27,704 bases of DNA from Tubiluchus corallicola. Its lineage: Eukaryota > Priapulida > Priapulimorpha > Priapulimorphida > Tubiluchidae. The notes beneath the pieces were generated by a model, which saw only the letters and a list, made by a program, of their open reading frames with translations, was not told the origin of the DNA and did not search any database. Location: NCBI GenBank assembly GCA_030141605.1, contig JAQGDQ010001011.1, forward strand, positions 42,945-70,648. The letters are read 5' to 3'. Shown piece by piece: positions 1 through 12,300 of this stretch; position 1 is the first letter of the stretch; every line of letters begins with the position of its first letter. The position numbers and the translations under genes were made by a program.

Positions 1-419
1 TAAGCACGCTGAAATAACTGAAAGAGCTGAATAACTTTACTGTAACTGTACAACCACGTGTGTTTAACACAAAGCAACTTTAGACTCTTGTACTTGCTTC
101 ACTTCCAGTAATCAATTCCACATGTTGTTAATGTAAGGGCATGAGTTCACTTGTCTATACTCATTGGCCACACGTGTTGTTGCTAATTTTAGGGAGGGTG
201 CTCTCTTAGTAAGCGTGTACGACTTGCATTTATTTGCCTTGCAAATGACCTTTCTACAATATTTCCTATTTTCGGGTTAACTATGTGCCCAGTGATTAAC
301 CTGTAAAAAAGTTTAATTTCGAATTATCCCACGTAACCCAGTACTACGTTTATTTATAAATTCCCCTGTCTGTATAAATTCCCCTGTTAATAAGACCCCA
401 TTTGAAACTACTACATATA
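1..419. other. AT-rich stretch without recognised gene
   Basis: No reading frame of useful length, splice-site pair or clear repeat is visible. It is ordinary AT-rich intergenic sequence leading into the LINE 3' end that follows. Confidence 0.5.
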
Positions 420-830
420 ATAATCCTAATTACTGAATAATTGTATTGTTTTGTTTAGATTTAGGTATCTAACTTTATCATTTTTTGTTTTCAGTTCTTT
501 TTGGATAATTTGTATCATTTATACTGTTTTTATTATTATTTTTTTCTTATTTGTTTTTGTTTTTGTTATCTGCAGCATCACCGTTAATTTTTAATATACT
601 AATCTATTTATAAGAAAGGGCAGGAGACTAGATGACCCTATGGTCCTTCCCTGCCCTACTCCATGATTATAATTACTTAATATACTAATCTATTTATAAG
701 AAAGGGCAGGAGACTAGATGACCCTATGGTCCTTCCCTGCCCTGCTCCACGATTATAATTACTTAATATTTAAAAAAACTTTTGATGTTAAACTAATTGG
801 AGAAAATAAATGTTCTATGTCTATGTTTAT
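420..830 (+). mobile_element. 3' end of a non-LTR retrotransposon (LINE), non-coding
   Basis: T-rich sequence is followed by two copies of a hairpin-forming block, then an AATAAA signal at 805-810 and a short TCTATG-type simple tail near 812-826. This order (pyrimidine-rich 3'UTR, terminal hairpin, AATAAA, short simple tail) is typical of CR1/L2/jockey-like LINE 3' ends in invertebrates. No coding part remains, so the copy would be strongly 5' truncated. The left edge is uncertain. Confidence 0.5.
591..762 (+). repeat. 86-bp tandem duplication containing a hairpin
   Basis: Two nearly identical 86-bp copies lie head to tail, at 591-676 and 677-762. They differ at a few bases (ctact/ctgct, atgatt/acgatt). 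Each copy can fold into an outer stem AGGGCAGG/CCTGCCCT and an inner stem GACC-ctat-GGTC. The block sits inside the LINE 3' end, so the duplication probably arose inside the element or after insertion. Confidence 0.85.
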
Positions 831-1950
831 TATTATAACGTCCATTGGACGATTGTGATTTGCACAGCTAACAATACTTTAATAATACTTTGTTACTACA
901 CATAATACTTTCTTACTACACATAATACTTTTGTTACTACACTGTACAGTATCAGTAGGGGAGCTTTCGTGTGGCTTGTGCTTGCTGCTGTTTGCCTCCA
1001 AAGGTGTACTAATTAACTAGCAAAATAATGTTGCACTATTGTCACTGTTTGACATGTCTAGTATAACACGTTAAACTTAACGTATTGCTGCTTATATTTT
1101 ACTGCCATGATCAGATATTTGCAACTCTGTAACTCGGAATTAAAGAAACTTTGAGAATTTCAAAAGTGAACTTCAACTCCGTAGGCATAAGTCCTAGGAC
1201 GGTAAGACCCCAAGACCCTAAGGAGAGTAGTACAGCGTATGGCACAGTGCATTATAACATCTTGTAGTTTAATGAATCAAATAAGTGTATTAAATACAAA
1301 ATGTGAATCAGTCCTGCTCTTTAACATAAATTAAAGTTAATGTTAGAACTTCCAACTTTGCATTCTCACACAGAAAGTAACCATGCTACCTGCAAGCTAT
1401 TCTTTCAGCATTTTGTACTAACTCAGTACTACTTTCTTTGTTAAAGTGAAGCAACTAATACTAGTAGTTCATTTCTAATGGTAAAATGATATTATTACTT
1501 TTCATAAAAAGATTCACAAGTGCATAATTCAGATAGTGTACTTCGAAAATGCTATTACGAATCATCAACCATTAGATTACGTAATAAAGTATTAAATATT
1601 TATAATTACCTTCTTAAATAAACATGCGATTGCGAACAACGTTCTGAGAACACACCCAAAATACGCACAAATGTTTGATAATGTATACCGTCGTCTTTAG
1701 CGAAGTTTTATAGCTAGCAAACCATGCCAGATGTAACACAGTTGATGTAGATAGCATACCAAACCCTCGCTACTGCACACTGAGTCAAGATCAAGTAGTC
1801 AACTTAATGGAGGCGATGTTGAGACTATGGACACCACTGTAAAACACACTTACACCGAGTTTTGTGTGCACTTAAAGTAGCTAGACAATCAAAACCGGCT
1901 TTTCAACGTCACACCACCGTCCAGACCCCACAGGCAGTACAGCAGTCGGT
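831..1950. other. No recognised feature
   Basis: AT-rich DNA without convincing exons or repeats, apart from three short copies of an ATAATACTTT(G/C)TTACTACAC-like motif near 885-945. From about 1620 onward CpG dinucleotides become more frequent, which fits the approach to a promoter. Confidence 0.4.
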
Positions 1951-1952
1951 AA

Positions 1953-2140
1953 TATAAACAGTGTAATCCACTCGGTACATAGGCTGACGCACACATACTG
2001 CCGAGAGCTTCTATTCTCTAGGCTGACCAAAACACTTGCGCGTAGATCAAGCGCATTTGTGCAGAGGGGGTGAGAGAAGCCGAGGTGAAAGCTTAGAGCC
2101 GTTCCGAGAGCATAGCACCGAGTTAATCGCTGGAGAACAA
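1953..2140 (+). promoter_or_regulatory. Possible promoter and non-coding first exon of the FARP-like gene
   Basis: A TATAAA sits at 1953-1958. About 180 bp further on is a strong 5' splice-site match, ACAA|GTAAGTG, with the cut after 2140. The stretch between them is richer in CpG than its surroundings. The FARP-like frame downstream has a good 3' splice site before it (ATGTTTTTTTTGCAG, AG at 9036-9037), so an exon ending at 2140 could be joined to 9038 across a 6.9-kb intron. This is inference from splice motifs alone; there is no protein evidence because the exon would be untranslated. Confidence 0.3.
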
Positions 2141-2189
2141 GTAAGTGTAGAAATTCGGAAGTAAAAATTCACTTTATTGACACAGAGAG

Positions 2190-4199
<2,010 letters not shown>

Positions 4200-4520
4200 G
4201 GATCATACGATCAATCTGCTGTTCCTTTGTTTTGTATTTTGCATTTTGGGTTTTGCCATAAGTGTGACAGTTACAGTAAATCCTAATGACTGGTTAATTT
4301 ACAGTTTACATTTTCTGCTGAACTCCTTTCTATTTCATTTCTTTTCTCTATCTTTGTCTATTATTTTATCTTAACTACTCCCTGTTTTTCTATAATTCTC
4401 TCTCTTGTAAATTAAGTCGTTTTTTTCACATTTCATGGTGGTCTTACAAGCTTTGCTTCTTGACCACCATGCAGCATCTATTTCTTGTTGAAAAATTATT
4501 ATGTAGTTTAGTAACTGTGT
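4200..4520 (+). mobile_element. Probable LINE 3' UTR remnant with a terminal hairpin
   Basis: T-rich sequence leads into a perfect 10-bp inverted repeat, CATGGTGGTC (4434-4443) and GACCACCATG (4462-4471), separated by an 18-base loop. A strong stem after a pyrimidine-rich run resembles the other LINE 3' ends in this window. No coding sequence and no clear tail are visible, so the assignment is tentative. Confidence 0.35.
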
Positions 4521-5499
4521 TAATATACTTCTGTTAAATTTTTGTAATTATATTTGGAATTTTTTCCCTAACAATATCATGCTATAGTATACTATTGTAG
4601 TTCTGTTACAATTATTCTAACTATTTTTCATTTTTCTAGTTATAGCGCATAATAGTTATAACGATTGTAATGCAAATTACAATGTAAGAATACATGGTGA
4701 AGTGATAGTAAATTACAATTACATATCTGTAAATTTAGGTTTCGTCAGTAAGACAATTGTTTGTTTTTGTTATTAGAAAGCTGAACTACACTGACTTCTG
4801 TAGAAACTTTAGCCTGTTACAATAATAACAGTACTGAGGAGTTCTTCCTTCAAGTTAAGAATGCATCCAATTGTATGTTAATTTTCTAGTACTGAGAGTT
4901 TCGTATCATGTTTAAAGATAACCGCACTTGCTTTCATGTCTTTTTTCCATGATTTACATTTATGCTCACTTTTGCTAACTGTAACAATACCATAGATATG
5001 TTTATGTAGATAAAAGATCTTGGTGATTGCTTAGGAGTGTTCTGCATTCTAGACTGTTGCTGCTCTGATCTTCTTTGTTTAAGTTCCTAATTAGTTTAAT
5101 AAATACTACTTTATTATGCACGCATTCGTCTGTTTGCTAATATTATTGTAGCATGTAACACTAGCTAGCAAACCTAACCTTTCTTAGGTGCCAATAATAA
5201 TAATTATTATTATTCTAAATGCAAAAACTAATTAAAGTTTGACTTTATTTGTCTCTCATTTTGTTTCCCTACTCGTTCTGTCCACTAGAAGCTAAAACTT
5301 TTGTGTCATAATTTAATCAGTCGTCTTAAATGAAGAAATAGGATAGCGTTACATTATTTAGTTAACACACTTCTGATAACATTTCTGATCCTATTAACTC
5401 ATGGTTCTTTTGCTACACTTTCAACACCAAATGCAATAATTGTTTTTTCACTTTTTGAATGTTGTATAAAATTATAAATTTTAGCCAAGGTTTACAACT
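4521..5499. other. AT-rich stretch, no gene seen
   Basis: No exon, RNA gene or classifiable repeat is visible. Short AATAATAATTATTATT-like simple sequence occurs near 5192-5213. Confidence 0.4.
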
Positions 5500-5528
5500 C
5501 CCCCCCCCCCCCCCCACACACACACACA
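5500..5528. repeat. Poly-C run followed by (CA)n
   Basis: About 16 consecutive C residues run directly into roughly seven CA dinucleotides. Together with the G-rich repeat just downstream it marks a simple-sequence cluster; the complementary strand is G-rich. Confidence 0.95.
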
Positions 5529-5547
5529 TGAAATTATTTGGTGAAAC

Positions 5548-5750
5548 AGATTAGAGTTGGGGTTAGTTTTAGGATTGGGGTTAGGGTTAGTTTTGGGATT
5601 AGAGCTGGGGTTAGTTTTGGGATTAGGGTTAAGGTTAGAGTTAGGGTTAGGGTTAGTCTTAGTCTTAGGATTAGGGTTAGTTTTAGGATTAGGGTTAGGG
5701 TTAATTTTAGTATTAGGGTTAGAGTTGGATTGCGGTTAGGATTAGGATAT
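5548..5750 (+). repeat. Degenerate TTAGGG-like array (interstitial telomere-like repeat)
   Basis: About 200 bp consist of hexamers close to TTAGGG. Perfect TTAGGG units are mixed with TTTTAG, GGATTA, TTAGAG and TTGGGG variants in a rough six-base phase. TTAGGG is the animal telomere repeat outside most arthropods and nematodes, so this looks like an old interstitial telomeric sequence or a telomere-like minisatellite. The Gly-Leu-Val-rich frames across it are repeat artefacts. Confidence 0.75.
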
Positions 5751-6063
5751 GTGTGGGGAATTGTAAACTCCGTCCAAATTTTTGGTTACTTGTCTTGTTA
5801 TTATAAAAATGGTTATAAATAAACTCACTCACTTTCGTCTATACAGTACTGTCACTTTACAGCACTAGTAAAAGCAACAGCGCGAAAGCCAATAGTTTTC
5901 GTAAACGTTCAATAGACATTTAAGGAAATAATGATGGCATAACAATACAGTAAATGTAAAATATTGTTAGCAACATTTAACTAGAATTACAAGTGTGTGT
6001 AATAAACCACTAGTGTTTCTGTGGCGTTCATGTAATGAGTCATAGTTGCATATAAATATCTTA

Positions 6064-6083
6064 GCAGCAGCAGCAGCAGCAGC
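6064..6083. repeat. Short (CAG)n microsatellite
   Basis: Six to seven AGC/CAG trinucleotides in a row, in non-coding sequence just left of the minisatellite. Confidence 0.9.
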
Positions 6084-6240
6084 AACTTAACCTTTTAATC
6101 TTTTGAGAATCCAGTTCTAAGGGACGATAAACACAGGTGTGCTGCTATGTTGACTGTTCAGTGTTAAGCTGTTCAATGTCCAAGGACAGACTGTATACCG
6201 TATACCTTTGCATGTTTTCATCTCACATCACCGTATCTTT

Positions 6241-8215
6241 CATTATCACCCTTGCGTAGTAGACATTAGTGGTGAGTATTCTCACAAAGATAATGCATAT
6301 TACTTGACTTAATTCTGCAGTAAAACATCTCTCATTATCACCATTGCATAGTAGACGTTAGTGGTGAGTATTCTCACAAAGATAATGCATATTACTTGAC
6401 TTAATTCTGCAGTAAAACATCTCTCATTATCACCATTGCATAGTAGACATTAGTGGTGAGTATTCTCACAAAGATAATGCATATTACTTGACTTAATTCT
6501 GCAGTAAAAACATTTCTCATTATCACCCTTGCGTAGTAGACATTAGTGGTGAGTATTCTCACAAAGATAATGCATATTACTTGACTTAATTCTGCAGTAA
6601 AAACATCTCTCATTATCACCCTTGCGTAGTAGACGTTAGTGGTGAGTATTCTCGCAAAGATAATGCATATTACTTGACTTAATTCTGCAGTAAAAACATC
6701 TCTCATTATCACCCTTGCGTAGTAGACATTAGTGGTGAGTATTCTCACAAAGATAATGCATATTACTTGACTTAATTCTGCAGTAAAAACATCTCTCATT
6801 ATCACCCTTGCGTAGTAGACGTTAGTGGTGAGTATTCTCGCAAAGATAATGCATATTACTTGACTTAATTCTGCAGTAAAAACATCTCTCATTATCACCC
6901 TTGCGTAGTAGACGTTAGTGGTGAGTATTCTCGCAAAGATAATGCATATTACTTGACTTAATTCTGCAGTAAGAACATCTCTCATTATCACCCTTGCGTA
7001 GTAGACGTTAGTGGTGAGTATTCTCGCAAAGATAATGCATATTACTTGACTTAATTCTGCAGTAAAAACATCTCTCATTATCACCCTTGCGTAGTAGACG
7101 TTAGTGGTGAGTATTGTCACAAAGATAATGCATATTACTTGACTTAATTCTGCAGTAAAAACATTTCTCATTATCACCCTTGCGTAGTAGACATTAGTGG
7201 TGAGTATTCTCACAAAGATAATGCATATTACTTGACTTAATTCTGCAGTAAAAACATCTCTCATTATCACCCTTGCGTAGTAGACGTTAGTGGTGAGTAT
7301 TGTCACAAAGATAATGCATATTACTTGACTTAATTCTGCAGTAAAAACATCTCTCATTATCACCCTTGCGTAGTAGACGTTAGTGGTGAGTATTCTCGCA
7401 AAGATAATGCATATTACTTGACTTAATTCTGCAGTAAGAACATCTCTCATTATCACCCTTGCGTAGTAGACGTTAGTGGTGAGTATTCTCGCAAAGATAA
7501 TGCATATTACTTGACTTAATTCTGCAGTAAAAACATCTCTCATTATCACCCTTGCGTAGTAGACGTTAGTGGTGAGTATTGTCACAAAGATAATGCATAT
7601 TACTTGACTTAATTCTGCAGTAAAAACATCTCTCATTATCACCCTTGCGTAGTAGACATTAGTGGTGAGTATTCTCACAAAGATAATGCATATTACTTGA
7701 CTTAATTCTGCAGTAAAAACATCTCTCATTATCACCCTTGCGTAGTAGACGTTAGTGGTGAGTATTGTCACAAAGATAATGCATATTACTTGACTTAATT
7801 CTGCAGTAAAAACATCTCTCATTATCACCCTTGCGTAGTAGACGTTAGTGGTGAGTATTGTCACAAAGATAATGCATATTACTTGACTTAATTCTGCAGT
7901 AAAAACATCTCTCATTATCACCCTTGCGTAGTAGACATTAGTGGTGAGTATTCTCACAAAGATAATGCATATTACTTGACTTAATTCTGCAGTAAAAACA
8001 TTTCTCATTATCACCCTTGCGTAGTAGACATTAGTGGTGAGTATTCTCACAAAGATAATGCATATTACTTGACTTAATTCTGCAGTAAAAACATCTCTCA
8101 TTATCACCCTTGCGTAGTAGACGTTAGTGGTGAGTATTGTCACAAAGATAATGCATATTACTTGACTTAATTCTGCAGTAAAAACATCTCTCATTATCAC
8201 CATTGCGTAGTAGAC
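6241..8215. repeat. 93-bp minisatellite, 21 full units plus a partial one
   Basis: Using CATTATCACC as the unit start, copies begin at 6241, 6333 and 6425 (period 92), then from 6518 every 93 bp to 8192, where the last unit breaks off after about 24 bp. Units are almost identical and differ at a handful of positions: acGtt/acAtt, attCtc/attGtc, cAc/cGc, cAtCtc/cAtTtc, taAaaa/taGaaa. The edge units share a CCATTGC variant. The 93-bp period is a multiple of three and one minus-strand frame lacks stops, which creates a 626-codon open frame (6401-8281) of a repeated 31-residue block. I treat that frame as non-coding. The array would lie inside the proposed 5'UTR intron of the FARP-like gene. Confidence 0.96.
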
Positions 8216-8339
8216 CAGCAACTTTGCCATTTTTGTAAATCGCGTAAATTCATTGAGAAAATTTTTACGGACCCAGTACATTATTTCACAAACTGACCGC
8301 TAGTTGGCAGGCCGTCACTTTGTTTACATCACGTACATC

Positions 8340-8640
8340 AGTGTCGTCGTCGTCGTCGTCGGCTTTCACTCGTTTCCGAGTATTGTCCTTTCGGTCAAAG
8401 TTACTAGCTATGGTGGGCACGTTGGTGGCTTAACAGCCCGATCCTTGCTCGAAACATTCTGGTGCATTTGTCACATTGGATAGTGGGAGTTACCTGAGGT
8501 TGACGGGCCTTCTCTTTCCTTCGTTGACGTTTGGCTTCAATTGCTGCTCGTCTGGTTGTTTCAAAATGCTCAGTCCCTTCCTGGATGACTCTTCTCCACT
8601 TTGTTCGCTGCCGCGCTGTCTGCATCAGTGTAACCACGTG
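8340..8640 (-). mobile_element. 3' fragment of a LINE: C-terminal zinc-finger tail of the reverse transcriptase polyprotein
   Basis: A minus-strand frame of about 77 residues (8404-8637) has the sequence pattern found after the reverse transcriptase domain of many invertebrate LINEs: W-x2-VIQEGTEHFE, a basic KRQRRKEKAR stretch, then a C2H2 finger C-x2-C-x12-H-x3-H containing RIGLLSHQR. Beyond the stop the minus strand has a CTCGGAAACGAG hairpin-like motif and ends in a (GAC)n run (plus-strand GTC repeats at about 8343-8361), as expected for the 3' terminus. The copy is cut off on its 5' side near 8640, has no reverse transcriptase domain and is dead. Confidence 0.75.
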
Positions 8641-9037
8641 TAAATCAACTGTGCGGAGTTATTTGAGTCAATTGCAGACAGTTTCTATATATTTTGCATA
8701 GGAGCGGCCAGTACTTAGGCGTTTTTGAGACAATTGGGTATCATGTATCCTTGATAGTTGGGTATTTTAAGTTATGCATGAAACAAGGTAACTGATATTT
8801 TAAGTCCACTTAGAGGCTCTCTATGGTCACAAAATTGCAATTTGTTGCTGGCTACGGCCTGCTTCAGAGTTTTTTGCAATTTGTCATTCTCATCCCTGAT
8901 TGTAGCACTTTAACGTTTATAAAATAAGTGTATTTGAACGAATTTTCTAATACGTATACATCAGTTTTCTTGTGCTGCTGCTGTAATATTACTTGTATGA
9001 GAAAATGATTATTTACAAATTCATGTTTTTTTTGCAG
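8641..9037. other. Intron end upstream of the FARP-like coding exon
   Basis: Nothing coding is recognisable. The stretch closes with a good 3' splice site, a T-rich run then GCAG with AG at 9036-9037. A second, weaker acceptor-like site (TGATTTCTTCAG, AG at 9190-9191) lies further on. Confidence 0.4.
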
Positions 9038-9363
9038 ATGATTTGAAGTTCTACCGTTCGTCAAACAACGTTATATTGAGTCCCGGGAACTCGGACGGCT
9101 TCATTACTCCCCAGTACTTCAGCCGTGCTGTGCGCGTAAAACCAGAAAAGGAAGAACTTTCGTAACCGGAATATTTTAATGATTTCTTCAGTGCCTGATA
9201 ACAGATCTACTGATGTGCGTCGAGTTACATGAACACAGTGTGTAAAAGTTGATATAGTGTTATGAGCGATTAAAAATAGCAACGCAGATTGACCTGTCAA
9301 AAAAGTTCGTAATTTCACTGTGCTTGTGACAATGTAAGTCAACTTTTGGATAAATGGCAAAAT
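9038..9363 (+). other. Probable 5'UTR part of the FARP-like coding exon, with several upstream ATGs
   Basis: The segment lies between the 3' splice site at 9037 and the coding ATG at 9364. It has several short upstream frames: ATG-ATT-TGA at 9038, an 18-codon frame at 9179-9232, a minimal ATG-TAA at 9332-9337, and a 10-codon frame at 9354-9386 that overlaps the main start in another phase. If this leader is transcribed as drawn, initiation at 9364 would depend on leaky scanning or reinitiation. Use of the acceptor at 9191 would remove only the first of these. Confidence 0.4.
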
Positions 9364-12300
9364 ATGGCTGCCCATACAAACAGTAACATGAATGCGGTTT
9401 CTCATGATGCAGCCCCAGCGCGCGTGGGGCTCGCAAGCGGTGCTAGTTTAACGCCAGTGTCAACGGATACCCCTCAGAAGGGAAGGTGCGTCTTAGTTAC
9501 CGTCATTTTGCTCGATGATACGGAAAGTGTGTTTAAAGTTCCGCAAAGAGCTCAAGGAATCATCTTGTTTCATCAAGTTTGTAAGAATCTAAACCTTCTC
9601 GAAACCGATTACTTTGGTTTGGAATACACCGACTTGAGAGGACATCGTATGTGGCTGGAATTCCAGAAGTCACTGTGGAAGCAGATTGGTGGAATTCCAA
9701 ATATCAAACTGAGTTTTGTTGTCAAGTTCTACATGCCCGACCCGGGACAGTTGGAGGAAGAATACACTCGTTATTTATTCGCATTGCAAATCAAACGGGA
9801 TCTCGTGTCCGGAGCGATGCCGTGTAACGACGCCACTGCTGCTCTTCTGTCGTCTTACATCGTGCAGGCAGAATGTGGTGATTTTGTAGACGAAGATTAC
9901 CCGGATCACAAGTATTTGTCCGTTTACAAATTCGTTCCACATCAGTGCGACGACATGGAGCGACTGATCATGGAGAATCACAAGAAGCATGTAGGATTAT
10001 CTCCAGCCGATGCTGATTACATGTTATTGGACGTTGCTCGCAAGGTGGAGATGTACGGCGTACGATTGCATACGGCTAAGGATCATGAGGGTGTGCCACT
10101 TATGCTCGCTGTAGCACACATGGGTGTTCATGTGTTTCAAAACGGTGCAAAAATTAACACTTTTTCCTGGGCTAAAGTACGCAAGCTAAGTTTTAAGCGG
10201 AAGCGTTTTCTGATCAAGCTCCATCCCGAGGGCTTTGGCTATTACAAGGACACCGTTGAATTCTACTTTACTGATAGAAATCACTGCAAAAACTTTTGGA
10301 AGAAATGCGTCGAGCATCACGGATTTTTCCGCTGTGCCACTGTGAAGAGTATCCCTCGTAAAAAGAGTACGCTGCTCAGCAAAGGTTCCCAGTTCCGCTA
10401 TAGTGGAAGGACTATGAAGGAAATGGTTGATGACGTGCGAGAAAGCCATGGCCGTCGTCAACCATTTCAGCGATCGCTAAGCGGACGACAAAGTCACACG
10501 CACAGCCTCGTACACATCGCTCCTTTGTCCACCTCTGTGCCTACTATAAACAGTACATTCAGTGAGCCGCGTATAAGAGCCGGTTCGGACACTAGTGGCT
10601 CTCATCAAGTTGGCCTAGATTCTGTTAATACGCCTCGCAGTGAGAAAATCGACTTTGCGCCCAGTGATAGCAGTCATGATGCAACACCCAGTGCTAGTCC
10701 TCCAGCGGTTCACGGGGTGTCACCTAAACGACACGCCGAAACCCCGCCTTCTCCTATACCCGAGTCGCCTGTCCCAGCACCATTACAGCACGATGAAAAT
10801 GAACACTTACAATCCGGGCAGCTCAAATCAGAATTACATTCCCAACCAGCAAACGGTGTACCTACATATCCTCCTCCCGGGCCAATTGTTAACAGCAGCG
10901 TGTCACAAAACCAGTACCACTTGGAGGGAAATCATATTCATGATGAAGCTCCAGAGGTTGCATCGCACTTAATCATGAAAGAACCGCCAGCCGTCCCTCT
11001 TAAGAGAAAAGCTTATCCACATGACAAGTCTTACTACATTTGCAAGGAACTTCTAATGACCGAGAGAACGTATAAATCCGACCTGGAGATCATCACAGTA
11101 CTTCTGCGCAAAGAGCTCGACGGACTAGAAGACTACGAGATATTTAAGAAGTTGATGACCTTAATTGATCCGATTTACGAAGTCCACTGTGTACTGCTGC
11201 GAGAGATAGAAGAGAGACTCGCACAGTGGGAAGCCAGGTTGACCGGTTCATTTAAGTCGGGACAGAATAGGATGTGTGACGTAATAGTGCACAACATCGA
11301 GGTATTAAATTGGTACATGCATTACCAAGACAACTTGTATCAGTTACTCACTGCTCTAGAGGAAACGTGTAAAAAGCGGAAACAGTTTGAAAAGTTCTGT
11401 CGAAGCTTCGAAATGAAAAAGGAATGCTATTTGCCGCTGAACTGCTTCTTGATGAAACCCATGCATCGACTTGTCGGCTACATGTTTCTCTTCGAGTCGC
11501 TTCTGTCGCATTATTCTCGAGATCACGTAGACAGAGCGGACTGTGAGCTAGCTTTGAAAAAAGTCCGTGCAGTTGTGCAAGATAATGAGGTAAATGCCAT
11601 CAAGTGCGAAAACTTTGTCAAGTTAGTGGAGATCCAGCGTGACCTTGGTGGCATTGACAGCATTGTAGACGTGAGACGCGAGTTTGTGCGTGAAGGTTGT
11701 CTCCAGAAACTCTCCAAGAAAGGCTACCAACAGCGCATGTTCTTTCTTTTCTCAGACATGCTTATCTATGCCAACCGAACCTCACTCCCAACGTTACAGT
11801 TCAAAGTTCACGGACAGTTGCCCACAAAGACTATGATTGTGGAAGAAACGCCAGAATCAAAAATGGCCGTTCCCCACTGCTTTGCGCTGTACAGTGGCAG
11901 TCGGACAATCAGCGTAGCTGCCGGTTGTGAGGAAGAAAAGTACAAGTGGATAGAAGACATCAATAGTGCTATACGAGCGGTCAAAGAGAGCGACCAACGA
12001 ACTTCTCTGAAAACGCCAAGCTTAAAGAATCAGGCTGGTTCGTTAGATGAAGGTGATGTAGAGGAGTCGGCAGAAGCGAGAGAGAAAAGTTTTCAGCATC
12101 GCGCTAACACTTCTATGCACGTCTGCTGGCACCGGAACACTAGCATCGGCTCTAATGACTACAATCATGCCCTTGTTAACCAACTCAGCGGATACCTTCT
12201 GAGAAAGTTCAAAAACTCTGATGGCTGGCAGAAGTTGTGGGTCGTGTTCACAAATTTCTGTTTGTTCTTCTATAAGACGCACCAAGATGAAGTGCCGCTC

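Noticed and set aside
5538-5822. Gly/Leu/Val/Arg-rich small frames
   Set aside because: Artefacts of the degenerate TTAGGG hexamer array.
6401-8281. 626-residue minus-strand protein
   Set aside because: Created by a 93-bp tandem repeat whose period is a multiple of three; unit variants are mostly amino-acid changing and the array edge units break the frame.
9346-9363. Six extra residues at the start of the FARP-like protein
   Set aside because: The codon at 9346 is TTG; the first in-frame ATG with good context is 9364.
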